A stretch of DNA of 64,000 bases from Cladorhizidae sp. MBARI D1340-BT2 (GCA_028752905.1 JAQNBH010000015.1:18270110-18334109); one strand, 5' to 3'; positions 1 through 12,505 are shown, counted from the first letter of the stretch. Notes: a model not told the origin generated them from the sequence alone. A program made the numbers and translations.

Positions 1-825
1 GGACAACGGGTGGTGTACATGTGTACAGCCAACAATAGCAACAAGACAGGCATGTGCTGCTAATATGTGTAGTATCCAACAACAATACAGCTCTGAGTAG
101 GACTTTGTAGAACTCTCACAGCTCAACTATAATATAATATGTGACCAGATTTGGGAAAACCAGTCTTAGTGCTGTTTTTATCAAAAATGCGGTCTTTTTT
201 ATTTTATAGATATTGGCACCTGTGATGCCTAATGATGACGTCCTGAAAGTTTGAAGCTGTTTGAGTGAATTGCCTGCCCTTGAGCTATGACATGAAACGG
301 TTACCCCCCAGCAAGCATGCAAAAAAGGATTTTTTTCCCCAGTGCATAATTGCATTTCACATGCCTCATACTTCCTAATGTGTAAATACTTGTAAAACAA
401 ACATTACTAGCTACAAGGAAACAGATTTGGGATACAAAGTTATGGGAGAGATCAGACCACTTTTTTTTAAATCCAGTGTTTGGAGAGAGAGAGAGAATCA
501 TGGAGGTTCAGATAAGGGAGGTTTCACTGTATATTGGATTAATTTATTAACTGGTAAACAAGCAATACCCATTTAGACCACAACCACTGCCGTAGAGGAG
601 GGCGGGGAGGGGGAGAAAAAAGTTGCTATGTCAGAATGAAACTTCCGATATATATTTTTTCCTAATGCCCACTAAGCATGAGCCTGTTCACACTCGCCTG
701 TGCAGTCAGTTCTCGGTCCTCGATTTTCAAATCTGCAGCTAATGACGACATTTCCCGTTTACATGAGCCTGACTTATTTGGTCGGGTGAACTTTTTACGG
801 GTGAAAGTGCATACAGACATATATC
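1..825. other. intronic or upstream DNA with dispersed-repeat fragment
   Basis: Positions 1-115 resemble the sequences before the satellites at 4.3 kb and 60.1 kb (shared GCCAACAATAGCAACAAGAC-like text and TGTGTAGTAT). I see no gene, motif or clear repeat in the rest (116-825). Confidence 0.4.
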
Positions 826-1701
826 CAGTAGAACCTCACAGTTACGAACCCCAGAATTAGTAACAACCCGGTCAAACCAATTGCCATGTGAACATTCAAT
901 GGCTAATGTCGTCACACCAGTCTACCTTAATATTTACTTCGCATGTGCACTTCCACGAAATTGCAGCTTCTCTGACTGCTCCCTCTGCACGCTATTTTCT
1001 TTGCCATGGCTGCAAGCTCTTCAACGAAACGTAAGTGAGTTACGCTATCCATTGAAGGGAAGCTGAAGATTTTGGTAGCCAATGGGAAGAATCTCCAAGG
1101 TTGTCTGAAGAGTTAGGTGTTACTGATGCTGAAGGGTGGCGTACCATGGACGAACATGGGACTGGTATGCAGGAAGAGATGACTGACGAGGGTAGCTGTG
1201 GTAGGCACTGTTCATGCATCATCAGTACTTGAAGACAGTGAGGAGCAAGAGGAAGAACAAACTGGTGCCACCATCACTCACAGTGAGGCTGAAGAAGCTT
1301 CCAGCACTCATTTGACATGGCTGGAACAGCAAGCTGAAGCTTCACTGATGAAGTTGGCACTTCTATATTAACTGCACTCTTCAGCAGCAAAGAAGAGACG
1401 CGATTCCTTTAAAAAATAAACATTACGGATTTCTTTAAATCTTAGTTATAGAATAAAATGCAGACATACTTTTGGTGTACTACTAGCAATTAGAATGCAT
1501 GCCTAGTGTATGGCATTGTAGATGAAGAGAAGTGTCTTGTAGCAGTGAAATATTGTGAAGTACCTGCAGAAGAGTAGACGTATTAATACTCGTGTACCTT
1601 TAGACATGTCTAAATATGCATGACATCATTATGATGTAATAGTTTCAGAGTTACGAACACTTATTTCCCCCCGAGGGTTTCGTAACTCTGGGGTTCTACT
1701 G
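826..1701 (+). mobile_element. internally deleted pogo/Tigger element
   Basis: The two ends are inverted copies of a terminal repeat beginning CAGTAGAACC, followed by an ATTACGAAC-like segment; the right copy is flanked by TA. Inside, a start near 1005 gives MAASSSTKRK, a stop, then VTLSIEGKLKIL, the start of a Tigger/CENP-B type helix-turn-helix. After a large deletion comes a C-terminal part with HLTWLEQQAEASLMKLALL and SAAKKRRDSF, which resembles the Tigger C-terminus. The whole catalytic DDE region is missing, so the copy is non-autonomous and dead. Confidence 0.75.
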
Positions 1702-2146
1702 TAGATAGATACTCCATGTGTGGCTCTACAAATGTTTCCTGCCCCCCGGTGTGGGCTTGCCAATTAGCATGAAAACCTCCAAAAGTATTCTTCAAGAGAG
1801 CATCACAAATTCTTGACCCTTTACCTTTTTAATAGAGTTTGTAAAAGAAGATGCACCAAGAAAATAATATCAGGCACATCCAAACATTCTGCCCTCCTCT
1901 CCCAGAAAAATTCCCCTCCAAAATTATTGGTGCTTGGGACATGTTAGCATGAAAAATTATCTTTGTATCAGCTTATGAAGCAGTACAGAACCGGTGTTGT
2001 GACCAACTTGCTTCAGTCTTTCTCCTCGGGGTGATTAGGGCAAGCAAGTTGGTCGATAGCGTCAGTTCTAATGTTGCTAAGCTGTCAAGAGAAGGTTAGC
2101 TAGTTGTGTATTGCATCCATGTCCATCAGCTGGTGGTCTTTGTTCT
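1702..2146. other. intronic or upstream DNA, nothing recognised
   Basis: No open frame with recognisable similarity, no tandem repeat and no inverted repeat was seen here. Confidence 0.4.
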
Positions 2147-2150
2147 TTAG

Positions 2151-2932
2151 CTCTTTCGCAGCCGTAAGTGTCATATCACGTCCACGCACTTTTTAAAAAA
2201 ATCGTTTCCTAACAAACTATGCATATCTAAATTAAGCTAAGCTAAATGCTGCCTCTGCGCAAGTGGGGGTGGGGGGGGAAAATAGATAGGTAGGATTCCG
2301 GTAACGAAGGAAACTTTTGAGAAGAATCCAAACTGTTCACTCTAGACGATCCATTCACGATGTCTGTCAGGCTAAGTTTGGACGAATTTCTTTTGCGAGT
2401 GTTGGACGACGACTTCTGGTGGTGGGGGGAGAAACAAGTGATGAGGAAAGAGAAGGCATCTCTTCATACCTTGGGGACAGCATCATCGACCTCAACGCAG
2501 TCCAGTCAATGAGCAGAGTAGTAGCGCTGGACCTAGGTACCTTCTAACGAGGAGAACATTGCCATTCCCTCCGATTTTATGAATATTGAGGAGGATACCA
2601 GCAGGGAAGACAGCTCTGACAGTAAGAGTAGTTGGCCAGCAAAAGAAAATGTTAGCAGAATATAAACTAGAGTGCAGTTTCTTCCTGGGTAGTTGGTGGA
2701 CTGTATAATTACACGTATAAAATTCTTCCTGGGTGGTAGGCTGGTAAAGCAAATATAATTATCAGAGTCAAGTACGTGTGCAATGGCGATCTCTGGCGTG
2801 GTTCTCCAAACTGCAGCTAGGTTGATAAGTGTAGAACTATGTCCCAACTATCATGGTACATCTACTATCATCATTGTGGGTTTTTAAAGTTCATGTGGCA
2901 CCAGATTTTCTCCCAAACCAGCCGTGAAAGAG
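2151..2932 (+). mobile_element. piggyBac-type element, internally deleted
   Basis: The left end is TTAG (decayed TTAA) followed by CTCTTTCGCAGCCG. The right end is the inverse, CGGCTG-like to GAAAGAG, followed by TTAA (2933-2936). Inside, from about 2360, a frame reads MSVRLSLDEFLLRVLDDDF. After a frame change it continues as TSDEEREGISSYLGDSIIDL, which resembles the acidic N-terminus of piggyBac transposases. The same motif recurs in the element at 49453. No catalytic domain remains. Confidence 0.7.
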
Positions 2933-3129
2933 TTAATTATCACATTTATCACTTTCTAGTGATGAACAAATTGTGTATTGGCAATGTTCTATTTGGTGTC
3001 AAGTTTCATCACACAGTAGCCACGCCCTATTGGGAACTGCCTCTGTAATCGCGTAGGTCTTCTAGGTTATTAGAACTGCCTCTCCCGCACCTCGAGCTGT
3101 CACTGCATCAAATTTGTAGCTAGAAAGTC

Positions 3130-3540
3130 TGGCTAGCCAGACTCTCACGTGCGCTGGCCAGCCAATCCATTGCTAGACACTTTGTCAACATTAGAATGCA
3201 AATACAACAAGGTGCAGTTTGATTGAATCGGCTCCATTCAAGCAAGCAAACAAGTGCTAGATCGGACTGGGACCATCCATCCAGGAGCGCCTCCTTTCTC
3301 AAAGGCAAAGGGATTCAGAGTGTTTTCCCAGTAGGCATGGGTGCCTGTGCAGCCTTCCTCAGCACAACCGCCAGAAGCAATATCGGCCAGAAAGAGACCT
3401 TCAAATATGGCAGTCGCGATCGGTGGTTGCAGTTGGAGGCCTTTACCCCTGAAATAATTGTCGTACCCAGCGGAACTTGCACAATATTAACCCCTTTTAA
3501 TGGCAATTGCAGGAAGTTTGGACTGAAATAATTAATGACC
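3130..3540 (+). repeat. dispersed repeat shared with 15.0 kb and 35.1 kb
   Basis: The stretch around CCATCCAGGAGCGCCTCC to GGTGCCTGTGCAGCCTTCC has diverged counterparts at 15065-15190 (CCATCAGCAGTGCCTCC to GGTGCCTGACGGC) and 35145-35280. No coding capacity was recognised. The copy number in the genome would show whether this is a SINE or a MITE. Confidence 0.5.
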
Positions 3541-3854
3541 AAGTTTCCTGTTGGAATCTACAGTTGATATATAAAGCCGCTGCCTTTTACTCTGTGCTTT
3601 GGTTCGACACACTTTTTAAATGGATGGCATAATCCCTAAAAACCAAAGCTCATGTCCATACCTCGGCTAAAACACGTGGTTTTGGTCAATCTTAGCTCCA
3701 AAGGACACTCCCCTAAAGTACTAAACCAGCTGCCCCCCTTCCCCCCAAAACACACACACCGTAGAAAGGTTTATTTAAAAAAAACTTTCAAATTCATCGT
3801 CAAAGATCTGTGTGTTCCTACCTGGATTACTTGCACACAATAGTCAATTCATAA

Positions 3855-4340
3855 TTTTTGGTACCACAGGACTCCCAGATCATCCAGTGAATGTCCACGA
3901 CTAATCTGCTTCTCATAAAGCATTTGGTAAGGATCAGCCAGTGGGCTCGTTGTCGATGCCATCAAGCGATTGCATGTGTAGTATTACTGGACAATGCAAT
4001 GTAGCTAGCACACGTGCTAATGCATTTAAATTTGTTTGAACGAGTTGGTCTGTTGATGAAGGAAGCTGTAGCCGATCCTCTACCAAAACATCTGCTGTTT
4101 CGTTTCCAAATCCTCGAAGGAGGCTCTAGCTGACCCTACATGGGTACAGTCAACAATAGCAACAAGTTATGGTGTGTGCTGATTTTTTGTGTAGTGGACA
4201 ATGATGTGTGCATGGGTACAGTCAACAGTGGCAACCAGACATATCTCCAGATATGTGTAGTATGCGACAACAAGAAAACGACAAGAAACGTTAGGAAATA
4301 AGTGCTTAAAAACCCTGGAGACCCTGAAGTTCTGAGTTGC
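3855..4340 (+). repeat. dispersed element preceding the 55-bp satellite
   Basis: This block aligns by eye with 59710-60110. Shared pieces are CACGACTAATCTGCTTCTCA / CATGACTAACCTGTTTCTCA, GAAGCTGTAGCCGATCCTC / GAGGCTGTAGGTGATCCTC, and ACAGTCAACAATAGCAAC. In both places a tandem array follows at once, but the arrays differ in unit and length. Confidence 0.6.
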
Positions 4341-6117
4341 ACTTCGTAGAGCTCTGGCTTGTAGTCCTCCACTGCTCCTGGAGGCCCTGAAGCTGGAGTA
4401 GAGCACTTAGTCCTCCACTGCTCCTGGAGACCCTGAAGCTGGAGTAGAGCGCTGGCTTGGTGTAGTCCTCCACTGCTCCTGGAGGCCCTGAAGCTGGAGT
4501 AGAGTGCTGGCTTGGTGTAGTCCTCCACTGCTCCTGGAGGCCCTGAAGCTGGAGTAGAGCGCTGGCTTGGTGTAGTCCTCCACTGCTCCTGGAGGCCCTG
4601 AAGCTGGAGTAGAGTGCTGGCTTGGTATAGTCCTCCACTGCTCCTGGAGGCCCTGAAGCTGGAGTAGAGTGCTGGCTTGGTGTAGTCCTGCACTGCTCCT
4701 GAAGCTGGAGTAGAGTGCTGGCTTGGTGTAGTCCTCCACTGCTCCTGGACTCCCTGAAGCTGGAGTAGAGTGCTGGCTTGGTGTAGTCCTCCACTGCTCC
4801 TGGAGGCCCTGAAGCTGGAGTAGAGTGCTGGCTTGGTGTAGTCCTCCACTGCTCCTGGAGGCCCTGAAGCTGGAGTAGAGTGCTGGCTTGGTGTAGTCCT
4901 CCACTGCTCCTGGAGGCCCTGAAGCTGGAGTAGAGCACTGGCTTGGTGTAGTCCTCCACTGCTCCTGGAGGCCCTGAAGCTGGAGTAGAGTGCTGGCTTG
5001 GTGTAGTCCTCCACTGCTCCTGGAGACCCTGAAGCTGGAGTAGAGCACTGGCTTGGTGTAGTCCTCCACTGCTCCTGGAGGCCCTGAAGCTGGAGTAGAG
5101 TGCTGGCTTGGTGTAGTCCTCCACTGCTCCTGGAGACCCTGAAGCTGGAGTAGAGTGCTGGCTTGGTGTAGTCCTCCACTGCTCCTGGAGACCCTGAAGC
5201 TGGAGTAGAGTGCTGGCTTGGTGTAGTCCTCCACTGCTCCTGGACTCCCTGAAGCTGGAGTAGAGTGCTGGCTTGGTGTAGTCCTCCACTGCTCCTGGAG
5301 GCCCTGAAGCTGGAGTAGAGCGCTGGCTTGGTGCAGTCCTCCACTGCTCCTGGAGGCCCTGAAGCTGGAGTAGAGTGCTGGCTTGGTGTAGTCCTCCACT
5401 GCTCCTGGAGGCCCTGAAGCTGGAGTAGAGTGCTGGCTTGGTGTAGTCCTCCACTGCTCCTGGAGACCCTGAAGCTGGAGTAGAGCACTGGCTTGGTGTA
5501 GTCCTCCACTGCTCCTGGAGGCCCTGAAGCTGGAGTAGAGTGCTGGCTTGGTGTAGTCCTCCACTGCTCCTGGAGACCCTGAAGCTGGAGTAGAGTGCTG
5601 GCTTGGTGTAGTCCTCCACTGCTCCTGGAGACCCTGAAGCTGGAGTAGAGTGCTGGCTTGGTGTAGTCCTCCACTGCTCCTGGACTCCCTGAAGCTGGAG
5701 TAGAGTGCTGGCTTGGTGTAGTCCTCCACTGCTCCTGGAGGCCCTGAAGCTGGAGTAGAGCGCTGGCTTGGTGCAGTCCTCCACTGCTCCTGGAGGCCCT
5801 GAAGCTGGAGTAGAGTGCTGGCTTGGTGTAGTCCTCCACTGCTCCTGGAGGCCCTGAAGCTGGAGTAGAGCACTGGCTTGGTATAGTCTTCCACTACTCC
5901 TGGAGACCCTGAAGCTGGAGTAGAGTGCTGGCTTGGTGTAGTCCTCCACTGCTCCTGGACTCCCTGAAGCTGGAGTAGAGCACTGGCTTGGTATAGTCCT
6001 CCACTACTCCTGGAGACCCTGAAGCTGGAGTAGAGTGCTGGCTTGGTGTAGTCCTCCACTGCTCCTGGACTCCCTGAAGCTGGAGTAGAGTGCTGGCTTG
6101 GTGTAGTCCTGTACTGC
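4341..6117. repeat. 55-bp minisatellite, about 32 copies
   Basis: The unit runs TAGTCCTCCACTGCTCCTGG through GCTGGCTTGGTG (55 bp). Variants sit mainly at GAGGCC/GAGACC/GACTCC and at CACTGG/TGCTGG/CGCTGG. A 440-bp (eight-unit) higher-order period is visible from about 4932 to 5870. Because 55 is not a multiple of 3 and no minus-strand frame has a stop, all three frames stay open and give frames of up to 646 codons. I do not regard these as genes. Confidence 0.95.
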
Positions 6118-6291
6118 TCAACTATAACATGCAAAAACATGGAAACAAACAACTTGAAACAGGAACGAAGAATATTTTTAATTAAAAACAAACAACTCCT
6201 GTATATCATGCACCCTTGATTAGACAACATACCATTTTCTACCTCGAATGAAATGGTGCATGGCCTCGAGTAGTCCGCACACCAGTAGGAA

Positions 6292-6596
6292 ATATGGCAG
6301 CTCCAGATAAATACTCTAGTCAGGTGTGGATGAGGAAAGCTTGGCAATCTGTCACCACTGAAGTGATGATCATATTCTTCAAAAGTTGCGGCATCTCGGT
6401 CAAGACAGGTGGGTCACACGATGACAGTATTGTGTGTTTAAAGCGCCCGGGGCAAGTAGCAGAAAGTGCTGCAGGAAGCACCGCCAGCGAGACAGCCAAA
6501 AGCTCTACAGAAAAGAGGTGGGACTCGGAGAGACTGACGATGACGATCCCTTCGCAAGCGACGGACCCGACTGAAGACGATGTAGAGAATAGATGA
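6292..6596 (+). pseudogene. pogo/Tigger transposase C-terminal fragment
   Basis: A single open stretch encodes SSQVWMRKAWQSVTTEVMII and FFKSCGISVKTGGSHDDSI, then a serine- and acid-rich tail. The AW..V..E.I..SFK.CGIS pattern is typical of the end of pogo/Tigger DDE transposases. The catalytic core is absent. The fragment could be a decayed insertion; no terminal repeats were identified around it. Confidence 0.6.
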
Positions 6597-6623
6597 CGAT
6601 AGCTAGAGCACGAGCACTGCTGT

Positions 6624-6634
6624 CGGGGTTTCAT

Positions 6635-6665
<31 letters not shown>

Positions 6666-6948
6666 AGCCAGAGTTCCCCCCCCCCCCCCCCCCCCCCCCC
6701 CAGGATTTTCAAAAATTATGATGTCATAGTGCAACATTGACATTGACATTTTGCTAACATTATAGTAATTTATAGTAATTTAGCAAGTAACTGAATGTGG
6801 CAAATGTAGGCCATACCCACAGATAACCAGTGGCTAACACTTTCCAGCTACATAGTATAGCGTGCTAAAAGTGGGCGATGCTAACCTGGATACTTTTCTC
6901 CCCCCCCCCCCCCCCCCCCCCCAACCAAAAATCCTGTATGAAACCCTG
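6624..6948. mobile_element. short hAT-type MITE with G/C-tract ends
   Basis: The left end reads CGGGGTTTCATACAGG followed by more than 20 G. The right end is the inverse, ending CCTGTATGAAACCCTG. The element is flanked by an exact 5-bp repeat, GCTGT (6619-6623 and 6949-6953). The same terminal sequence bounds the hAT relic at 59294-59670. There is no coding capacity. The long G and C runs are likely to be mis-sized in any assembly. Confidence 0.65.
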
Positions 6949-6953
6949 GCTGT

Positions 6954-7313
6954 TATCAATAATTGTCACTTGTTTGAGATTGGATGATCTCTTGCAATTA
7001 TTGTGTGCATGCCTGTTAGTCATGTTGAAATAATAAAGCATGCCCTTGAATAGAACACGCAGCTCGACAGCTCATGAAATTAGTAGCCACCTGTATTCTA
7101 ATCGAGGAAATACGATACATAATGGATGACACTTTAGCATTTAAAAGTTATATTGTACTACTTATTGGTATGCACAATTTTAAATGGTAAAGGGTTGTCT
7201 ATGGGTGTGATCTGCATGTGTACAGTCTTGTCGTTTTTAACTGTTTTTAAACTATATATATAACCTCACCGACAATGTGTGTGGCAGGGCAGATTAAAGT
7301 GGGAGTGGCAGCT
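6954..7313. other. intronic or upstream DNA, nothing recognised
   Basis: A/T-rich unique-looking sequence without a recognised feature. It includes a TGGTAAAGGG motif (7185) that recurs near 7935, 24563 and 54754. Confidence 0.4.
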
Positions 7314-7868
7314 GACATGTCGTGTAGCAGGGGTGTGAGCCTTGTGATGTTGCTTCCACCTCTGACATGTCGTGTAGCAGGGGTGTGAGCCTTGTGATGT
7401 TGCTTCCACCTCTGACATGTCGTGTAGCAGGGGGTGTGAGCCTTGTGATGTTGCTTCCACCTCTGACATGTCGTGTAGCAGGGGTGTGAGCCTTGTGATG
7501 TTGCTTCCACCTCTGACATGTCGTGTAGCAGGGGTGTGAGCCTTGTGATGTTGCTTCCACCTCTGACATGTCGTGTAGCAGGGGTGTGAGCCTTGTGATG
7601 TTGCTTCCACCTCTGACATGTCGTGTAGCAGGGGTGTGAGCCTTGTGATGTTGCTTCCACCTCTGACATGTCGTGTAGCAGGGGTGTGAGCCTTGTGATG
7701 TTGCTTCCACCTCTGACATGTCGTGTAGCAGGGGTGTGAGCCTTGTGATGTTGCTTCCACCTCTGACATGTCGTGTAGCAGTGGTGTGAGCCTTGTGATG
7801 TTGCTTCCACCTCTGACATGTCGTGTAGCAGGGGTGTGAGCCTTGTGATGTTGCTTCCACCTCTGACA
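7314..7868. repeat. 50-bp minisatellite, about 11 copies
   Basis: The unit starts GACATGTCGTGTAGCAGGGG and ends in TTGCTTCCACCTCT (50 bp). Copies are almost identical, so amplification is recent or the array is homogenised. One unit has an extra G (7430-7434). Open minus-strand frames across it (up to 240 codons) are repeat artefacts. Confidence 0.95.
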
Positions 7869-8758
7869 AGGTGTGGTTGGGTGGGTAAGCTCTGCTTGCT
7901 GGGTCAGTTGATTTGTTGCCATAGTGATGGTAAATGGTAAAGGGTCATCTAATTGGGTGTCAGTTGATTTGTTGCCACAGTGATGCAATGTTTACGAGCT
8001 TATGTGCAGCACTCTACCTCTCCCTCATCCGTTTACAGGGTTGTGTAATTGATTGCAGCATGGTGCAATTAACATGCACATGCACAGAATTGCAATATTT
8101 CGGTCCTATACGGAGGCCATTTATTGCTCTGTGTGATGAACATATGCACAAAGTGAGCATATGCACAAAGGCACGTACGGGGCCAAAAAAAAAGTGCCAA
8201 GTAATCTCGTGGGTTCTAGTAGCCTCTGGAAGAGGGCCATGATATTTGAGCTCACACGGAAGTTGTCTCTCACTTTTTCAAAAGCACTCTGAAGATTAGT
8301 GCATTCCCACACTATGCAGAAATGGAAGCACATCAGAGCACATCCAGTCATGAACGAACAGCAGCGCACAATTTTTTTTCTCTTTTTTTTCCATCTCTTG
8401 TGGGCCAGCTGCCTACAAACCTGAAGGAGCTAAGGGAGGCAGTATGTCAGAGGATGATGCTCCATGAACCCCACACAGAAAGGGCAAAGATCAGGAGGAT
8501 ATACCATGGCTACGGACAACCTGATTAGCACTCACTTCCAACCTGCAGCCATAGCGAGGAGAGGTTCTGCACACACTTACAGAATTATTTTTAATGCTAA
8601 GGTTATTGCTCTGTATTGACTCAAGCCACCTCTTCTCAAAGTGCATGGGATCTGATGCAGAACGCAATTTCCTAATTCAAGTTCAGTGTGGACATGACTG
8701 TGTGCATTCAAGTGTGTCAGTGCAGACAGACCTTACAGTTTCAGACATCACATAATAC
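7869..8758. other. intronic or upstream DNA, nothing firm
   Basis: There is a short open stretch at 8322-8528 (LPTNLKELREAVCQRMMLHE and so on), but I do not recognise it and it has no splice or transposon context. The CAGTTGATTTGTTGCCA segment occurs twice (about 7905 and 7960). Confidence 0.35.
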
Positions 8759-8762
8759 GCAT

Positions 8763-9484
8763 GGGTCATTCCATGTCAATTCAACCAGGTGTCCCCGGGT
8801 GACCCTCTCAGAATTCAACCATTTTTGGCATGTATGTGCTACAACGTATATTATGAAGCTATGCAAAATTTGGGGGCAAAATATTGAATATTTTGGATGA
8901 TATGACCCTTAAATCATGTCTGGGCGGTGCAAATTTCGCGGACTTTTTTCCGCGTATTGATTTTTTGGTCATATTCAAGAGCCTGTAACTTTTGATCCGG
9001 AAGAGGTTAAGCTCTGAAATTTTCAGGATTTGTTCATCTCACAGTCTGCTATAAGGAGATGTCAACATAAGATGATTTATGTATACTTTTTTGTGGTACT
9101 GATCAAATAAAAAAGGATGATTTCACCTATAATAATGCTTGCGAACCAATGTTTAGCCACCAACCAGGCAAAAACTAACTGCTAGAATCCCTTGTAACTT
9201 TGTATATAGCATCTCTAGCACCCTGAGCACTAGTGTGTATAATATGAAGTCTCTGATTCCTACAACTTCTGAGATATAGGCATCCCTATTTGCAAAAAAT
9301 GAAATTATAATACAGTTTCAACCACAATTTTCGTTATGTGGGATAGGTCATACTATAAAATGTTATATCTCACAAGAAAGAGAAAAATTTACTCTTTCAT
9401 TTGATATTAAACACATCTTGCTTCCGTAAAGCCTTCAGTAACTAATTGATAATTGAAAAAGAGACATTTTTATCATTCGTGACA
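8763..9484 (+). repeat. left terminal inverted repeat of Sola-type element
   Basis: Inverse of 12742-13472 with few differences. The match runs from GGGTCATTCC to GAGACATTTTTATCATTCGT and stops at a GACA shared with the right copy. Confidence 0.9.
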
Positions 9485-9572
9485 TAATATTAACATTTAC
9501 TTTACCTACAGATGATGTAACATGACCTTGTGTTAGAACTAACATTGCATATCAATGGGTGCAAAAATATAA

Positions 9573-12165
9573 TTACAAGTTGTGTCTCTTACAAAACTGC
9601 CTAAAACCGTCAGAAACTTTCTTCAATGAGGGTGCATCAAGGTTGTACTGCCGTCCAGTTGAACTCGTCAAGCCTTCAATTAATGCCAGGACATGATGTT
9701 CTGGGACCCAACATTGGTCTTTTCGATATGGCCAAGTGAAGGAATTTGCTGGTCCTTTGGGTTGCATAAAGTCTACCAAAATATCTGCGGCATCTTCTGA
9801 TACTTCTGCGATATTTCCTATGTACCAATCCCGATCATAGATGGCAGCAATGTATTGTCCAGGATGTAGATCTTGGAATACTGGAATAGCTTCTGTTTGA
9901 TTGACCGTCACATTTGTTCCTGTATTATCTCCTGAAATTCTACTAATCTTCAAGTTGTTATTGTCCACAGGAATGAAACAATGATGACTTCTTGTACCTG
10001 GAATTGTGTGTGCATCAGCAAATCGCTCGAGTTGTCTGGGGCGATATATATCCACATCACTAACAGAAAGGTAGAACATTTTAATGCCATGAATGTGTGC
10101 AGTAGCCCACTGAAATAGCTCTGATGGAGTCAGAATATATCCTGCAGATGTTTGCTGGAGACTCATTCTGGTGGCCAAGCGTTTTACCGTTCCACCTATT
10201 CCATCACAGATACTCTTGCCATGGCTTGTGGCAAAAAAGTGCCACTCAGCAGATAATCCAAAATCATCAGCATGCATACAGAGGTTGGAGAAATTCTTAT
10301 AATTTTTGTACTGGCTGGCAGCTCCATCACTGAAGTATTTCACATGCTTCACATCTGGTAACACATCTTTGATATGCTGCAGAACAGCATGCAGGAATGC
10401 ATAAACAGTCACTGTATCATGTTGCATACAGTCACTTATCACACACAGAGACATGCTGCACAGATTTCCATCACTGTCAATGAAATATACTCCAAAAGGG
10501 TGGAGAGTTGCCTGTCTATTCTCCCAATAAAATCCTTGAATAGAGTCTTGGATAAGGAAAGAATAATTCTCTGCAAAGTCTAGAATTACCAACACAGTGT
10601 TCCGTCGAAGATTTTCTTTGCAACTGGTGAGATAGGCTGCCTGTGCTTTTGAAATATAGTGATGTGTGGTAAGCTTGTCAAACTGATCGCAGAGAATTGT
10701 GATAAAATCACTAACAGACTCTTGCCTTCTGACTATTGTAGTGCGGTCGGTGTGATCCCACTGGCTGAATGTGATAAGATCATCATCATCCATGTCTAAC
10801 TGTTCAGAGATCAAATTATGCACATGAGTCTGTAAGGCATTGATACCTGGACACTGGTCACAACGATGTATCATGCAGTCTTTTGATTTAATGTCACATA
10901 CAATAATCGACAGCAATGTTGCGTAATCCAGCTTCAGTTCTGCAATAGCTGCTAAAAGTAGCTTCACATTTTGGTGAATTTCACACACACAGACTGAATG
11001 AGCGCCTTTTGCACCTACTGTAATACACCAAGGAGGTCGGAATTCACAAAACTTAGAAACTCCTATATTGTAAGCACCACCTGTCTTTTCTTTGAACAGT
11101 GCATACAGCTCATGAAGATTAGCAAGTAACAGTCTTTTCTGTTTGTGAACACGTTGTCCATTCACTTTCACTGACACAAATTCCTTTTTACCTTGGCAAA
11201 GACGAGTATACTCATCATCTTCATAAAAGTCCACTACCTTTTTCTTGATCTCATCAGATATTTCCTTTCCTCTCTTTGCACCAGGTTCGGCAAACACACC
11301 GTGTAATTTTTTCAAGGCTCGGGATTTTTTAACCATATACTGGGAAACATTGAACTCTTCAGCTGTCTGCTTTACAGACCAACTTGATGGAGCCATTGTG
11401 AGAATCTGAAGTTGTTTTTGTCTTGTTGCAACGGCACACTGTTCTTTCATATCCGTGATCATTTTTTCAAGATCAGAGCATTTTTCACATTTTGTGATAT
11501 CCTCTTTGCTAAGAGTTTTGGGACTGACATGGATTTTTTTCCGCAATTGTTTGTTTGAGAGCTTCATGAGCTTGCAACAGTTTTCTTTTACCATAACCTG
11601 AAATATCTCTTTGGCTAACATCGTCTACTTTCATAGGTGAGCATCCAAGTGATGTTATACTTGTGTTAAGATTTGCCAGTTCATCAGGCAAAAATGTCTC
11701 ATCACTGCTTGATGAATCTTCTTGTGATGGCACTGCACTTCCCATCATTGCTATACATCGTGGGCACAGCTTCTGGCCTGGTTTTATTTTTTTGTGTGCG
11801 AGTTTACTCAAACTTTTAGCTTTAGTTTTATCCAGGCTACGAAGACTTCCTTTAGCAGTTGTTTTATGGACACAAAATGGATCACAACACGTTTTTTGTA
11901 GAAACTCGAATTTGTCAAGGAATAACTGCTTATGGTGAAGACATACAGTCGTAACTTCAGAGACAGAATTTTTTTCCAATCCACATCTTACAAACAGAAG
12001 ACTTTTATCTTCCAGTGTCAAATCAGAAACATTTACAAAGCCAACTGTCCTGCAATATGTCCTCTTATGACATGGATCTTTTCTATGTGCACCAATTGAA
12101 CAAGATTCCAAATTTGTAGCCATGGTGTCACACTTTAAATCCGGCACAATGTTTTGCGAGTCCAA
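9573..12165 (-). pseudogene. Sola-type transposase, one frameshift
   Basis: The gene reads from 12165 (MDSQNIVPDLK) to 9573 in two frames. A zinc-binding N-terminus (CSIGAHRKDPCHKRTYC, CLHHKQLF, KLCPRCIAM) is followed by a coiled region and a helix-turn-helix (SVKQTAEEFNVSQYMVKKSR). A DDE-like core follows, with LVILDFAENYSF, VKYFSDGAASQYKN and AEWHFFATSHGKSICDGIGG as the likely catalytic Asp, Asp and Glu neighbourhoods, and then an RPRQLERF tail. The frames switch at the A7 run (T7 at 11534-11540 on the + strand); six As would restore a protein of about 860 residues. No other stop is present. The break is either a recent inactivation or a homopolymer error in the assembly. Confidence 0.85.
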
Positions 12166-12279
12166 CTTGAATACTAGTGTATATCACTGAATCAATTAGA
12201 AAATGGTAGCATTTCACCTAACAAGCATCTTCAACTGAAACCTGGGATTTTTATGTATCAAGTGGGATTTTTAGGCTTA

Positions 12280-12505
12280 TATAAGCAGCATGGAGAAATG
12301 TGGAGATCCCCATGGAAAATCCCAGGGAAAACACCAGGGAAAACTCAATAGTATCAATTCCCTTCTTTCCCTATCATAGTTTTCTTGTATTTATTCAGCA
12401 TGGAGAAATGTGGAGATCCCCATGGAAAATCCCAGGGCAAACACCAGGGAAAACTCAATAGCATCACTTCCCTTCTTTCCCTATCTTAGTTTTCTTGTAT
12501 TTATT
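12280..12505. repeat. tandem duplication (about 113 bp x 2) upstream of the transposase
   Basis: Two copies start CAGCATGGAGAAATGTGGAG and end TTTCTTGTATTTATTCAG, differing at a few bases. They lie in the presumed 5' region of the Sola-type transposase gene. Confidence 0.8.

Noticed and set aside
4136..6347. Three overlapping minus-strand open frames of 547-646 codons rich in SRSSGGLHQAS repeats
   Set aside because: All three frames of one strand are open because the 55-bp unit has no stop in any frame and is not a multiple of 3. No start context, splice signal or family similarity; it is a satellite.
7247..7988. Minus-strand frames of 190-240 codons (SEVEATSQGSHPCYTTCQRW repeats)
   Set aside because: They consist only of the 50-bp minisatellite read in several frames.
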